Of a DNA stretch of 64,000 nucleotides, positions 1 to 8,647 are shown piece by piece. The DNA lies in the NCBI RefSeq assembly GCF_000724545.1, contig NZ_JHBV01000014.1, positions 62,001-126,000 on the forward strand. Reading direction: 5' to 3'. Numbering within the stretch: the first letter of the stretch is position 1; every line of letters begins with the position of its first letter. This DNA is from Aureispira sp. CCB-QB1. Its GTDB lineage: Bacteria; Bacteroidota; Bacteroidia; Chitinophagales; Saprospiraceae. The translations under genes and the position numbers were made by a program. The notes under the pieces are model-generated. The model saw only the letters and a program-made list of their open reading frames with translations, was not told where the DNA came from and did no database searches.

Positions 1-3000
1 ATGGCATTGCCAAAGAATTGGGATAGCCCGAATTATAGCAGTAGCTATTGGGATAATTACGAAGATGATTATGATTATGGTGATTTGGAAAATCCTTGTA
101 GTCGTTATTATTATCGTCCAAATTTGGTTGCAAAACGCAATATATTAGCTTCTGATTTGGGAATTATTGCCAAGCAGGGAGACAATGGTAATTTGTTTGT
201 TGTTAATAATTTGCAGACCACAGAACCACTTAAAAATGTGGAATTAGAGTTCTATGATTATCATCAAGAATTGATCGGAACCACAAAAACGGATAAATCG
301 GGTATGGCTCGCCCCAATTTGGCTAAAAAACCATTTTTCTTGATAGCCAAGTATGGTGATCAAAGAGGTTACTTGCGGTTAGATGATGGATCTGCGCTGT
401 CTATGAGTCGCTTTGATGTCGCTGGAAGTACTTACCACAATGGTTTGAAAGGTTTTATTTATGGAGAACGTGGCGTATGGAGACCAGGAGATGAGTTGTT
501 TTTGAACTTTATTTTAGAAGACAAAGACAAGACACTCCCAAAGAATCACCCTGTTGTATTTACATTAAAAGATTCTAGAGGTTCTATCGTGGTCAAGAAA
601 ACAACAACCAAAGGCGTGAATGGCGTGTACAATTTTTCTTGTCAAACAGATGACGATGCACCAACAGGAAATTACTTGGCTACGGTTCGTGTAGGAGGAG
701 CAAAATTTAGTAAAAATATTAAAATAGAAACCATCAAGCCCAATCGACTTAAAATGGATTTGGACTTTGGAGTAAAAGAATTGTCAGTAGAAAATAAATC
801 ACTTGATGGAATATTGACGTCAACATGGTTGCACGGAGCGGTTGCTAAAAACCTAAAAGCAAAAGTAGAGGTGACGTTATCAGAAGGAAAAACAAAGTTT
901 ACAAAATACGATGAATATGTTTTTCATGATCCCGCTAGAGAATTTTCGCCAGAAGATAAAGTCATCTTTGAGGACAAACTTGATGAAGCGGGAAAAGCAA
1001 ACGTAAAAGCAAATATTGTGGCCTCAAGACAAGGTCCAGGAATGCTAAAGGCAAACTTTAGAATGCAAGTTTTTGAGCCAGGGGGAGATTTTAGTATTAG
1101 TCAATTTGCAATGCCTTATCATCCATACAAAACGTATGTTGGAGTACGTGTACCGAAAGGGGATGAGGCTAGGAATATGTTGCTAACAGATGTAAAGCAC
1201 AATATAGAGATTGTCACATTAGATAAAGACGGAAATCCTGTGGATGAAGAAGATTTGGAGGTGAAACTGTATAAGTTGGATTGGAAATGGTGGTTTGATA
1301 AAAATCGAGATGCCGTTTCGAGTTATCGAGGAAAAGTATATGGAACAGAGGTTGCCACAGGAAAAGTATCGACTAAAAATGGTCGAGGAACTTGGGAAAT
1401 GGAAGTGAAGTACCCTAATTGGGGGCGTTATTTAGTTCGTGTTTCAAATGGTAAAAAAGGACATAGTACAGGAAAAGTCTTTTATATAGATTGGCCAGGA
1501 TGGGCAGGACGTTCAACAGAGAATGATCCAGGAGGAGCAACTGCTTTGAATTTTTCGGCAGATAAAAAGACCTATAAAGTAGGAGAGGAAATTACTTTAA
1601 ATATTCCAACAGGAAATGTAGGGCGTGCACTTGTTTCTATAGAGAATGGTACAAAAATCGTGGAAGCACATTGGGTAAATACCAAGAAAGGAACAACACA
1701 ATTTAGGTTTAAAGCAACCAAAGAAATGGCACCCAATGCCTATGCATCGGTTTCGTTGTTACAACCTCATGCTCAAACCAAAAATGATTTGCCAATTCGA
1801 ATGTATGGAGCAATTCCATTGTCGGTAGAAGATCCTAAGACACATTTAGAGCCAGAAATGGTTATCCCTGACGAGTTGCGTCCTGGTCAAGAATTTGCTA
1901 TGTCGGTCAAAGATCGACGAGGCAAAGCGATGGCATATACTGTGGCTATTGTGGATGAAGGTTTGTTGGATTTAACTCGTTTTAAAACACCAAATCCATG
2001 GCATACATTTTACCAACGAGAGGCACTAGGGGTAAAAACTTGGGATATGTACAATGATGTTCTCGGTGCCTTTGGTGGAGATGTTAAAAGCTTATTGAGT
2101 ATTGGTGGAGATGGGTTTAATGCCAACAAAGCAGGGAAAAAACCTGACCGCTTTAAGCCTGTTGTTTTGTACATGGGACCATTTTACTTGAAAGAAGGAG
2201 AAACAGCAAATCACAAATTTACAATGCCCAATTATGTTGGGTCTGTTCGTGCCATGGTTGTTGCTGCTCATGAAGGGGCATACGGTGCTGCCGAAAAAGC
2301 AATTCCAGTTCGCCAACCTTTGATGGTTTTGGGAACAGTACCTCGTGTATTGGGAGTAGACGAAACATTCCGACTGCCAGTAACTGTTTTTGCTATGAAA
2401 GACAATGTGAAAAATGTAGATGTTACAATTGAATGCAATGATTTGTTAGAAATTAAAGGAAGCAAAAGCACTAAATTGACGTTCAAGCAACCCGGAGATG
2501 ATTTGGCTTATTTCCAGTTAAAAACAAAACCTAGAGTTGGAACAGGACATGTAAAGATCACTGTTAGTAGTGGCAAAGAATCGGCAGTGTATGAAACAGA
2601 TGTTACGATTAGAAATGCTAATCCAAGAGAAACATTGGTCGCACACCAAACTATTGAAAATAACCAATCGTGGAAGCAAACGTACCAACCAATTGGCATG
2701 CTTGGTACGAATAATGGCGTGCTGGAAGTTTCTTCTATTCCTGCTATGAATTTGGGCAAACGATTGAAATATTTAATTCGCTATCCGTATGGATGTGTTG
2801 AACAAACCACGTCTTCAGTCTTTCCACAAGTGTACTTAACGTCTTTGATGGATTTGCCTCAAACAAAAAAAGAGGCAATCAATACCAATATCAAGGCGGG
2901 GGTGAAACGATTGTATCGTTATCAAAACCCAAGTGGTGGAATGGCTTATTGGCCAGGGCAAGCCGATGATATGTGGGCGACCAATTATGCAGGGCATTTT

Positions 3001-4149
3001 ATGATAGAAGCTAAAAAAGCAGGTTATACGGTAACGGACGCATTTATGAATAAATGGATTGCGTTTCAGACAAGTGCTGCTCAAAAGTGGACTGCAAAAG
3101 GAACTGTTGGCGATGATTTAACGCAAGCTTACCGCTTGTATTTATTGGCTTTAGCAGGAAAACCAGATTTGGGATCTATGAATAGGATGCGTTTAAAACA
3201 AACAACAGCTGATGCCGTGGCAGCACGCTGGTATTTGGCTGCTGCTTATCATATTGCAGGTCAAAAAGATGTGGCTAAAACATTAGCGGCTAAAGCTGTG
3301 TTAACTGCCTTGCCTTATAAAGGAAGCACAGGAGCGACAACGTTTGGTTCAAAATTCCGTGATCAAGCGTTGATTTTACAAGCGTTGAGTATTATGGATT
3401 TGCGTAATAATGCCAATGATATTGTGAAGGAAATTACCTCAAAATTGGCTTCTGATACTTGGTTGAATACTCAAGAAACAGCACAAGCATTGGTTGGAAT
3501 GGCAAAATTTGTAGGCCAAGGAGGTGTGAGTAGAGAATTAGTGTTTGAATACCGTTTAGCGGGTGGCAATTGGCAAACACTGAAGAGCAAGAAACCAATT
3601 TGGCAATTAGATTTAGATGGCGAACAGGCAAAAGAGGTTGAATTTAAAAATACAAGTGGTGCTGTGCTATTTGCTCGTGTGATTTCAGATGGTATTCCTG
3701 CGGCAATGGATGAAACAGAAACAGCAAAAGGTTTAGAATTAAAGGTTGTATATGTGGATATGATGGGGAACAAAATAGACCCCTCCAACATTTCGCAAGG
3801 AACAGATTTCAAAGCTCAAGTAACGGTTAAAAATACAGGGGCAATGGATTACAATGAATTGGCCATTCATCAAGTATTCCCTTCTGGATGGGAAATTCAT
3901 AATACACGTCTAACTGGTGCTACTGCAGGGGGAGACAAGGCAGAATATTTGGATATTCGAGACGATCGAGTTTATACGTTTTTTGATTTGAAAAAAGGCA
4001 AGAGTAAAACGTTTCATGTTTTGCTCAACGCAAGTTATTTGGGACGTTATTATTTGCCAGCTTTATCTGTTGAGGCAATGTATGATAAAAGCATTCAAGC
4101 TCGCAAACGTGGGCAATGGGTTGAGGTAAATAAAATGTCTGAAAAATAG
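1..4149 (+). CDS. Alpha-2-macroglobulin family protein, 5' truncated by window edge
   Basis: Bacterial alpha-2-macroglobulins are large envelope proteins thought to trap attacking proteases through a reactive thioester. An MG2-like segment with the signature GVWRPGD lies near residues 158-164, an A2M-type domain around 720-800, and a thioester motif GCVEQ with Cys932 and Gln935. An alpha-helical thioester-domain region and a C-terminal MG10-like domain (QVFPSGWEIH near residue 1290) follow. There is no signal peptide, and the first residues look internal (a Tyr/Asp-rich linker), while family members in Bacteroidota usually exceed 1800 residues. The ATG at base 1 is therefore probably an internal Met and the true start lies left of the window. 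No pbpC, its partner in proteobacteria, is visible downstream. The family call is firm; the role is known only from relatives. Confidence 0.9.
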   Translation: MALPKNWDSPNYSSSYWDNYEDDYDYGDLENPCSRYYYRPNLVAKRNILASDLGIIAKQGDNGNLFVVNNLQTTEPLKNVELEFYDYHQELIGTTKTDKSGMARPNLAKKPFFLIAKYGDQRGYLRLDDGSALSMSRFDVAGSTYHNGLKGFIYGERGVWRPGDELFLNFILEDKDKTLPKNHPVVFTLKDSRGSIVVKKTTTKGVNGVYNFSCQTDDDAPTGNYLATVRVGGAKFSKNIKIETIKPNRLKMDLDFGVKELSVENKSLDGILTSTWLHGAVAKNLKAKVEVTLSEGKTKFTKYDEYVFHDPAREFSPEDKVIFEDKLDEAGKANVKANIVASRQGPGMLKANFRMQVFEPGGDFSISQFAMPYHPYKTYVGVRVPKGDEARNMLLTDVKHNIEIVTLDKDGNPVDEEDLEVKLYKLDWKWWFDKNRDAVSSYRGKVYGTEVATGKVSTKNGRGTWEMEVKYPNWGRYLVRVSNGKKGHSTGKVFYIDWPGWAGRSTENDPGGATALNFSADKKTYKVGEEITLNIPTGNVGRALVSIENGTKIVEAHWVNTKKGTTQFRFKATKEMAPNAYASVSLLQPHAQTKNDLPIRMYGAIPLSVEDPKTHLEPEMVIPDELRPGQEFAMSVKDRRGKAMAYTVAIVDEGLLDLTRFKTPNPWHTFYQREALGVKTWDMYNDVLGAFGGDVKSLLSIGGDGFNANKAGKKPDRFKPVVLYMGPFYLKEGETANHKFTMPNYVGSVRAMVVAAHEGAYGAAEKAIPVRQPLMVLGTVPRVLGVDETFRLPVTVFAMKDNVKNVDVTIECNDLLEIKGSKSTKLTFKQPGDDLAYFQLKTKPRVGTGHVKITVSSGKESAVYETDVTIRNANPRETLVAHQTIENNQSWKQTYQPIGMLGTNNGVLEVSSIPAMNLGKRLKYLIRYPYGCVEQTTSSVFPQVYLTSLMDLPQTKKEAINTNIKAGVKRLYRYQNPSGGMAYWPGQADDMWATNYAGHFMIEAKKAGYTVTDAFMNKWIAFQTSAAQKWTAKGTVGDDLTQAYRLYLLALAGKPDLGSMNRMRLKQTTADAVAARWYLAAAYHIAGQKDVAKTLAAKAVLTALPYKGSTGATTFGSKFRDQALILQALSIMDLRNNANDIVKEITSKLASDTWLNTQETAQALVGMAKFVGQGGVSRELVFEYRLAGGNWQTLKSKKPIWQLDLDGEQAKEVEFKNTSGAVLFARVISDGIPAAMDETETAKGLELKVVYVDMMGNKIDPSNISQGTDFKAQVTVKNTGAMDYNELAIHQVFPSGWEIHNTRLTGATAGGDKAEYLDIRDDRVYTFFDLKKGKSKTFHVLLNASYLGRYYLPALSVEAMYDKSIQARKRGQWVEVNKMSEK

Positions 4150-4217
4150 GCTTTACTCTATTGAAAATCAATGGAGTGTTAATAGCTATTAGCTATGCAA
4201 CCGTTTTCTTATTTTAT

Positions 4218-4254
4218 AAAGACCATTGGGACTCGTGCCTGATGGTCTTTTTAT
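4218..4254 (+). terminator. Rho-independent terminator after the macroglobulin gene
   Basis: A perfect 9-bp stem (AAAGACCAT at 4218-4226 with ATGGTCTTT at 4242-4250) is followed by a T-rich tract, about 70 bases after the stop codon. Confidence 0.75.
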
Positions 4255-4295
4255 TTGTAGTAAATAATGTATATATTACCTTTTTTCAATAGAAT

Positions 4296-4303
4296 TACTT
4301 TTG
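4296..4303 (+). promoter_or_regulatory. Putative Bacteroidota -7 element (TACTTTTG)
   Basis: TACTTTTG matches the primary-sigma -7 consensus TAnnTTTG and lies 77 bases before the TPR gene start at 4381. No clear -33 TTTG is present at the usual spacing, so this is a motif-based inference. Confidence 0.45.
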
Positions 4304-4380
4304 AGCAAACTATTTAAAAACTCAAGAGTTTGTTGAAAGCACATAATAACAGTGTTGCGAACTACTAAAAAACTAAAACC

Positions 4381-5151
4381 ATGAAATTAATACTAATGAC
4401 CTTGTTAGTCCTTAGCTGCTTTTGCAGTGTAACTGCACAAAAAAGAAGTACATTTGAAGAAGCTGAAGATGCTTATTTCTCATTTCAATATAAAGATGCT
4501 GCCCAATTGTATACAACATTGTTAATAGAAGATGATCCTGAGTGGAATTATTACATCTATTATCGCAGGGCTTATTGTTATTATGGTTTGAAAGAGTATG
4601 ATAAAGCGCTTCAAGATGCTAAAAAAGCATTAAGAATTAATAGCAAAAATGACAATTACAGAAAGGTGAAAGGGCAATCTTTTTGGTTGATGGCAAGTAT
4701 TTTTTCAGAGCAAGGTGCCCATGAAAAAGCTGTCGAGTATTTGACATATACTTCTAAAATTTTAAATGAATCGCTTATTTGGAATAATATAGGATATAGT
4801 CAATTAAAGATAGAGAAGTATGAGGATGCTTTAGAAGCATTTAACAAAGCGTTGGAACTGAATATTGAAAATCCATATAGTTTTAGTAACCGTTCTTTTG
4901 TTTATCTTAAATTAGGGCAATTGGACAAAGCACAAGAAGATCTAAAAAAAGCCTTAGAGTTCGATCCTTACAATCCATATGCCTATAAATACAAAGGAAT
5001 ACTCCATCTTGAATTGGGAGAATCGGATAAGGCTTGTGAGGCGTTTAATAAAGCCAAAGAATTAGGTTACGAAACATTTAATTTAGGGCAATCGGCAGAT
5101 TCTGAAGAAGTAAATGATCTAATAAAAGAACATTGTGCTACTACTAAATAA
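4381..5151 (+). CDS. Exported TPR-repeat protein
   Basis: The 256-residue product opens with a signal peptide (hydrophobic residues 3-19, cleavage likely after VTAQ), so it acts outside the cytoplasm. Most of the rest is tetratricopeptide repeats. The clearest are around residues 60-95, 135-170 (YEDALEAFNKALELN), 171-204 and 205-235, where the family-typical DKACEAFNKAKELGYE block occurs, ending in a helix with LIKEHC. TPR arrays are protein-binding scaffolds; the partner is not indicated. The gene stands alone between two terminators, with a -7 promoter motif upstream. It is unrelated in detail to the larger cytoplasmic TPR protein at 14.1 kb. Confidence 0.85.
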   Translation: MKLILMTLLVLSCFCSVTAQKRSTFEEAEDAYFSFQYKDAAQLYTTLLIEDDPEWNYYIYYRRAYCYYGLKEYDKALQDAKKALRINSKNDNYRKVKGQSFWLMASIFSEQGAHEKAVEYLTYTSKILNESLIWNNIGYSQLKIEKYEDALEAFNKALELNIENPYSFSNRSFVYLKLGQLDKAQEDLKKALEFDPYNPYAYKYKGILHLELGESDKACEAFNKAKELGYETFNLGQSADSEEVNDLIKEHCATTK

Positions 5152-5203
5152 CAGGACTTAAAAAATCCATATATTGATAATATGGAATTGAATAAAGGAA
5201 GAT

Positions 5204-5228
5204 AAAAAGGAACTTCTAGTTCCTTTTT
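5204..5228. terminator. Bidirectional terminator between convergent genes
   Basis: A 10-bp perfect stem (5204-5213 with 5219-5228, loop of 5) has A-runs on one side and T-runs on the other. It lies between the TPR gene and the convergent deiminase-like gene, so it can serve both strands. Confidence 0.75.
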
Positions 5229-5265
5229 ATTAAATTTTCTAATGGATTGGTAATTCTTTTAGCCA

Positions 5266-6309
5266 TTATTGGCGAGCAGCTTCAATCAAACGTTTGGCAT
5301 TTTCTCCTGCTACTTGCCAAGACAAACATCGAACACTACCCCCCATTCGGCAAACTAGACTGGCATCAATCGGCACTACTGTTTTTGAGCTGTTACGTTG
5401 AATGAGTTGTATGGCTTGGTCATCAGTTGCATTACCAAAAACAGGTAGATAAATATGATGCTTGGTAACAGTACTATTGATGTGAACACCGCAAGAGGAA
5501 CCAAACCTAGCGTCCCAAATAGTTGTGTCTCGAATGGTAGGAACTTTTAGCAGCTTAATACCAGGAAAAGCCGTGCGAAGTTCATCGTGAATGAGTTGTT
5601 GATAAGCAGGCTCATTGTAGTCTGTTACGGCTATCGTATTGTTGTCAATAAACATGACTTGACCATCTGCATGTGCCAAACCATTAGGGTCGTCATTAGG
5701 AATAATGGCAACTTCATTCAGTCCTAATGCTTGTTTAAGGTAAGCCTTGGCAGCTTGATAAGTTAAGTGATTATCCTCTAAAAAACGATCGGATAAAATG
5801 GCTCGACCATTGTAATTATCTACAAAATTACCACCATCTAGGGTATAAGGGCTTGTAGAAAACTTGATTTTGTATTTGTTGGCAAAAGCATTGAATTTCT
5901 CCTGAACATAGTCGGCATCTGCTTGGTTTCCTTGTGCCACAGCGGCATATCTAAATTGAATGGGAGCGTAGGGCATGACCATAGAACAATCTCTTAGCCA
6001 AATATCTTCTAAATTTTGTTGCAACAAAATATCCTCAGGTAGATGTTGTTTGAGGTAATCAATTGTAGCAGCATCTCCCAACACAATGACGTTGTCTTTT
6101 CCCAAGATATGTTTGGCATAAGCAATGTCAAAGGCTACAATATCATCATAGGCATCAGCATAATAATGGTTATGAATAGATGGTGGTGTAATAACCAATA
6201 GCATTTTGTCGTCGTCTATTTGATTGGAATAAGGGAGGCTGTCCTTTTGACAACTTGTTAATGAGAATAGGCTAAAAAAAAGACTCGTGAACAAATTCAT
6301 TGATTGCAT
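5266..6309 (-). CDS. Agmatine deiminase / bacterial peptidylarginine deiminase family lipoprotein
   Basis: This 347-residue protein carries the guanidine-deiminase fold signatures: EDIWLRD at 101-107 (substrate Asp107), LDGGNF near 157, the catalytic HAD triplet with His213 and Asp215, and a C-terminal nucleophile motif GGSVRC with Cys328. Family members hydrolyse a guanidino group (agmatine, arginine or peptidyl-arginine) to the ureido form plus ammonia. The N-terminus is a lipoprotein signal (LTSC, Cys20), so the enzyme is envelope-anchored, unlike cytoplasmic agmatine deiminase (AguA); no aguB is nearby. The residue before the nucleophile is Arg where His is common. Met4 (6300) is an equally good start. 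A -7 motif lies 39 bases upstream. Family is confident, substrate unknown. Confidence 0.82.
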   Translation of the reverse strand: MQSMNLFTSLFFSLFSLTSCQKDSLPYSNQIDDDKMLLVITPPSIHNHYYADAYDDIVAFDIAYAKHILGKDNVIVLGDAATIDYLKQHLPEDILLQQNLEDIWLRDCSMVMPYAPIQFRYAAVAQGNQADADYVQEKFNAFANKYKIKFSTSPYTLDGGNFVDNYNGRAILSDRFLEDNHLTYQAAKAYLKQALGLNEVAIIPNDDPNGLAHADGQVMFIDNNTIAVTDYNEPAYQQLIHDELRTAFPGIKLLKVPTIRDTTIWDARFGSSCGVHINSTVTKHHIYLPVFGNATDDQAIQLIQRNSSKTVVPIDASLVCRMGGSVRCLSWQVAGENAKRLIEAARQ

Positions 6310-6347
6310 GATTATTTGATTTGGATGGTTAATAATTAAGTACCTTC

Positions 6348-6355
6348 CAAAGGTA
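6348..6355 (-). promoter_or_regulatory. Putative -7 element for the deiminase-like gene
   Basis: On the minus strand this reads TACCTTTG, matching TAnnTTTG, 39 bases before the start at 6309. A CAAA (TTTG on the minus strand) occurs at 6383-6386, but with a long 27-base spacing. Confidence 0.45.
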
Positions 6356-6404
6356 GTAGATTGTAAAACTAATTGGGTAGTCCAAAATTGCCAACTTGAA
6401 TTAC

Positions 6405-7250
6405 TTAAATAGGAATGTAAATATGAGTCAAAAAATCAGCTTCATTGGTAGTATGATTTTGGTTGTAATAATAATGTTCGATAATAGCACCAGTAGAAAA
6501 GTTGCCCTCATTTTCCAAAAGCCAACCTCCAAATATAGTATTGTAAGTAACATCTATATTGTCATAACTTCCTTGGTGTAAAAAACGCATATAGGTATTC
6601 GCTCCAATCGTTTTGGTTGGGGATTGTTGGGCTGTCCAATCTTTAGGGCAGCTCAAACAAGCATCATAACGACAAATATCAGGGTGTGTAATATCAATAT
6701 CGTCAAATATTAAACCATATTCTTGTGCTCTTGTTAATTCGGGGTAAGTACGAAACAAATCTTCCCAAACTACCGCAATCTGTTGGTTATCATAGGTTCC
6801 TTGATGGGTTTTGAAAACGACCCGAATAGGAGGTAATTGTATTTTTTTAGCATCCAATGCTTGTATATCTTGTTGAGGATATTGGAGTTGTTGTTGATAT
6901 TGATTCAATAGTTGTAATAGTTCTGGACGCTTAGAACTTGGGGCAATGTTATATTGTTTTTTAAAGGCTTTTCGAAATGCTTGCAAATCAGCATAACCGA
7001 CTTCTAAAGCGATATCTGTAATACTTTTATCAGAATAATGCAGTAACTTAGCAGCATTTTCTAAACGAAGTCTTTTTTGATAACTTCCAATTGTTTCTCC
7101 AAACAAAGATTTGAAAATTCTTTGCAAACTTCGATAAGAATAGAATGAAATTTGTTCCAATTCTTTGATGGCAATAGGTTCATTATAATGACTGCGAATA
7201 TAATCCAGTACAGGAACCAAACGATAAAAGTAGGGAGTGTGTGTATCCAT
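6405..7250 (-). CDS. AraC-family regulator with C-terminal GyrI-like effector domain
   Basis: The N-terminal ~100 residues are an AraC/XylS double helix-turn-helix: VLDYIRSHYNEPIAIKEL starts the first HTH, and ITDIALEVGYADLQAFRKAF is the classic second-HTH signature. A linker of about 50 residues leads to a GyrI-like small-molecule-binding domain (from about residue 135: RVVFKTHQGTYD to the end). This architecture matches the Rob/SAV-type multidrug-sensing activators. The start at 7250 (MDTHTPYF) is preferred because the longer frame to 7310 would run into the divergent gene at 7278 and adds a poorly conserved hydrophobic leader. Only 27 bases separate the two divergent starts, so the protein may control its neighbour or itself. 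The inducer is unknown. Confidence 0.88.
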   Translation of the reverse strand: MDTHTPYFYRLVPVLDYIRSHYNEPIAIKELEQISFYSYRSLQRIFKSLFGETIGSYQKRLRLENAAKLLHYSDKSITDIALEVGYADLQAFRKAFKKQYNIAPSSKRPELLQLLNQYQQQLQYPQQDIQALDAKKIQLPPIRVVFKTHQGTYDNQQIAVVWEDLFRTYPELTRAQEYGLIFDDIDITHPDICRYDACLSCPKDWTAQQSPTKTIGANTYMRFLHQGSYDNIDVTYNTIFGGWLLENEGNFSTGAIIEHYYYNQNHTTNEADFLTHIYIPI

Positions 7251-7277
7251 AAGATAGTCCGTGTTAATGAGAAAACC

Positions 7278-7721
7278 ATGACAAAAAAAGAAATTCAGCA
7301 TAAAATACAAACATTGATTGATTCGGGACAGGGCGAAAATGTATATATCGCTCTTTATATGATGGTCAATCAGTTGAATATGGATTTGTTAGAAGCGATT
7401 AAAAGCTTGGAGCCCATAGACTATGAAAAAGAGTTTGCTAGCCCTAATGATTTTTATTGTAGCGTTCGAATTGCAAATATATGGGTAGAATACGAATTTA
7501 TAGAAGGTTATGTTCCTTATATGGGGACTGCCGCTACTGCTTCTAGAATGGTTAGTTATTATGATGCTCCAACAGATAGCACAGAAATTATTGATAGTTT
7601 GGCAGAGTTTTTACCAATCCAAGATGAAGATAGCCCCGAACGAGTTCGAGAAATTGTCTTAGAAGATTATCAAGAATTAGCACCGTTACTCTTGCGTTTA
7701 TTGGACGGAGAAAAGTTATAA
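7278..7721 (+). CDS. Small acidic hypothetical protein divergent from the AraC gene
   Basis: The 147-residue product starts MTKKEIQHKIQ. The ATG at 7278 is chosen because longer in-frame starts reach into the AraC gene. No signal peptide or membrane segment is visible and no family is recognised. The protein is helical and acidic at both ends, with a central aromatic segment (DFYCSVRIANIWVEYEF) that looks like beta structure and a Leu-rich C-terminal helix. Divergent placement next to an AraC/GyrI-like regulator makes shared control possible. It is followed closely by the convergent mnmD gene. Confidence 0.7.
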   Translation: MTKKEIQHKIQTLIDSGQGENVYIALYMMVNQLNMDLLEAIKSLEPIDYEKEFASPNDFYCSVRIANIWVEYEFIEGYVPYMGTAATASRMVSYYDAPTDSTEIIDSLAEFLPIQDEDSPERVREIVLEDYQELAPLLLRLLDGEKL

Positions 7722-7750
7722 ATAGACTAGGGTTCTAATTGGGGTGGGGC

Positions 7751-8413
7751 TTACTTTTTGGTAGCACGCGTCATTTCACGTTTTCCAATAGGACCGGGAA
7801 TTGCTTCTATATCAAACCCAATTTCTTTCAAACGACGTTTAAAAACTCCTTTTGCACAATAGGTGGTAAGGACTCCCTTGGGTTTTAGAGCTTGGTACAT
7901 TTGAGTCAGTATAGTTGTTTCCCATAGTTCAGGCTGAACACTAGGAGCAAAAGCATCATAGTAAATAATATCAAACTGATTTTGAGCAGTTATATCTTCA
8001 AATCGACCAACTTGTTTGTAGAATTTGAAGTTAGGAGCACATTCAAGCCACTCATTGGTTTGGGCATGCATATTTAAGAACTGTTGTTCTTTGTCTTGTG
8101 CGTTTAATAACTCCGCATAGTTTAATTGTTTTGCTATTGCTTCTGAAATAGGGTAGGCTTCTACTCCAGTATAGTGAATTTGGAGTTCTAATTTAAGAGC
8201 TTCCAAATAAGTCATAAAAGCATTTAGACCAGTTCCGAATCCTATTTCTAAGATGCTCAATTCGTTTTGAGTTGTAGCTTTGTGCTTCAGGGCTGCTTCT
8301 ATAAAGACGGTTTGTGTTTCTTGAATAGCACCATGAATGGAATGATACGTAGCCTCAAATTGGGCTGATTGAATACTGTTAGAGCCGTCTTCGGTTTTTA
8401 TAATTGTCGCCAT
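7751..8413 (-). CDS. mnmD: tRNA 5-methylaminomethyl-2-thiouridine methyltransferase MnmD
   Basis: MnmD is the stand-alone counterpart of the N-terminal half of E. coli MnmC. It uses SAM to methylate nm5U34 to mnm5U34 in the wobble position of certain tRNAs. The 220-residue protein has the SAM-binding glycine motif LEIGFGTGLNAF, the acidic ribose-binding strand GVEAYP, the family signature DIIYYDAFAP, and the C-terminal segment YCAKGVFKRRLKEIGF followed by GPIGKREMTRA, all typical of this DUF752 family. No FAD oxidoreductase half is fused, as usual in Bacteroidota. It is monocistronic on the minus strand. Confidence 0.88.
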   Translation of the reverse strand: MATIIKTEDGSNSIQSAQFEATYHSIHGAIQETQTVFIEAALKHKATTQNELSILEIGFGTGLNAFMTYLEALKLELQIHYTGVEAYPISEAIAKQLNYAELLNAQDKEQQFLNMHAQTNEWLECAPNFKFYKQVGRFEDITAQNQFDIIYYDAFAPSVQPELWETTILTQMYQALKPKGVLTTYCAKGVFKRRLKEIGFDIEAIPGPIGKREMTRATKK

Positions 8414-8488
8414 AGATGTAGAACGATGAATGAATTTAAAAAATCAAAAAATGAAAGAGGTAAGTCGCATTAGATGTATTTTGGATGG

Positions 8489-8559
8489 GAAGTAATCGTT
8501 CAGAAAAAATTATACAAATCAATCTTATTTTTAGCTATATTTTTCTAGTGACCTACTTA
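8489..8559. repeat. Short TIR element, minimal copy
   Basis: The outer ends AAGTAATCGTTCAGAAAAA...TATA and TATATTTTTCTAG...CTACTTA form an imperfect inverted repeat of about 25 bases around a short AT-rich centre. The same ends recur at 39194-39375, where about 110 further bases lie between them. It carries no coding capacity and looks like a miniature element. Confidence 0.6.
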
Positions 8560-8565
8560 AAAAGA

Positions 8566-8597
8566 GCATTGTTAATCGATTAACAATGCCCCTTTTT
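8566..8597. terminator. Bidirectional terminator with 24-bp perfect palindrome
   Basis: The palindrome at 8566-8589 is perfect over 24 bases and is flanked by T-tracts on both strands (CCCTTTTT to the right; TCTTTTT on the minus strand to the left). It lies 50 bases after the stop of the minus-strand coiled-coil lipoprotein gene, which it most probably ends. Confidence 0.75.
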
Positions 8598-8647
8598 ATT
8601 ACAAATATATGAATTGCAAATTATACAGCGACCAGTGCGTCAAGTGC

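Noticed and set aside
7152-7277. N-terminal extension of the small gene next to AraC
   Set aside because: It would overlap the regulator's coding region; the ATG at 7278 is a better start.
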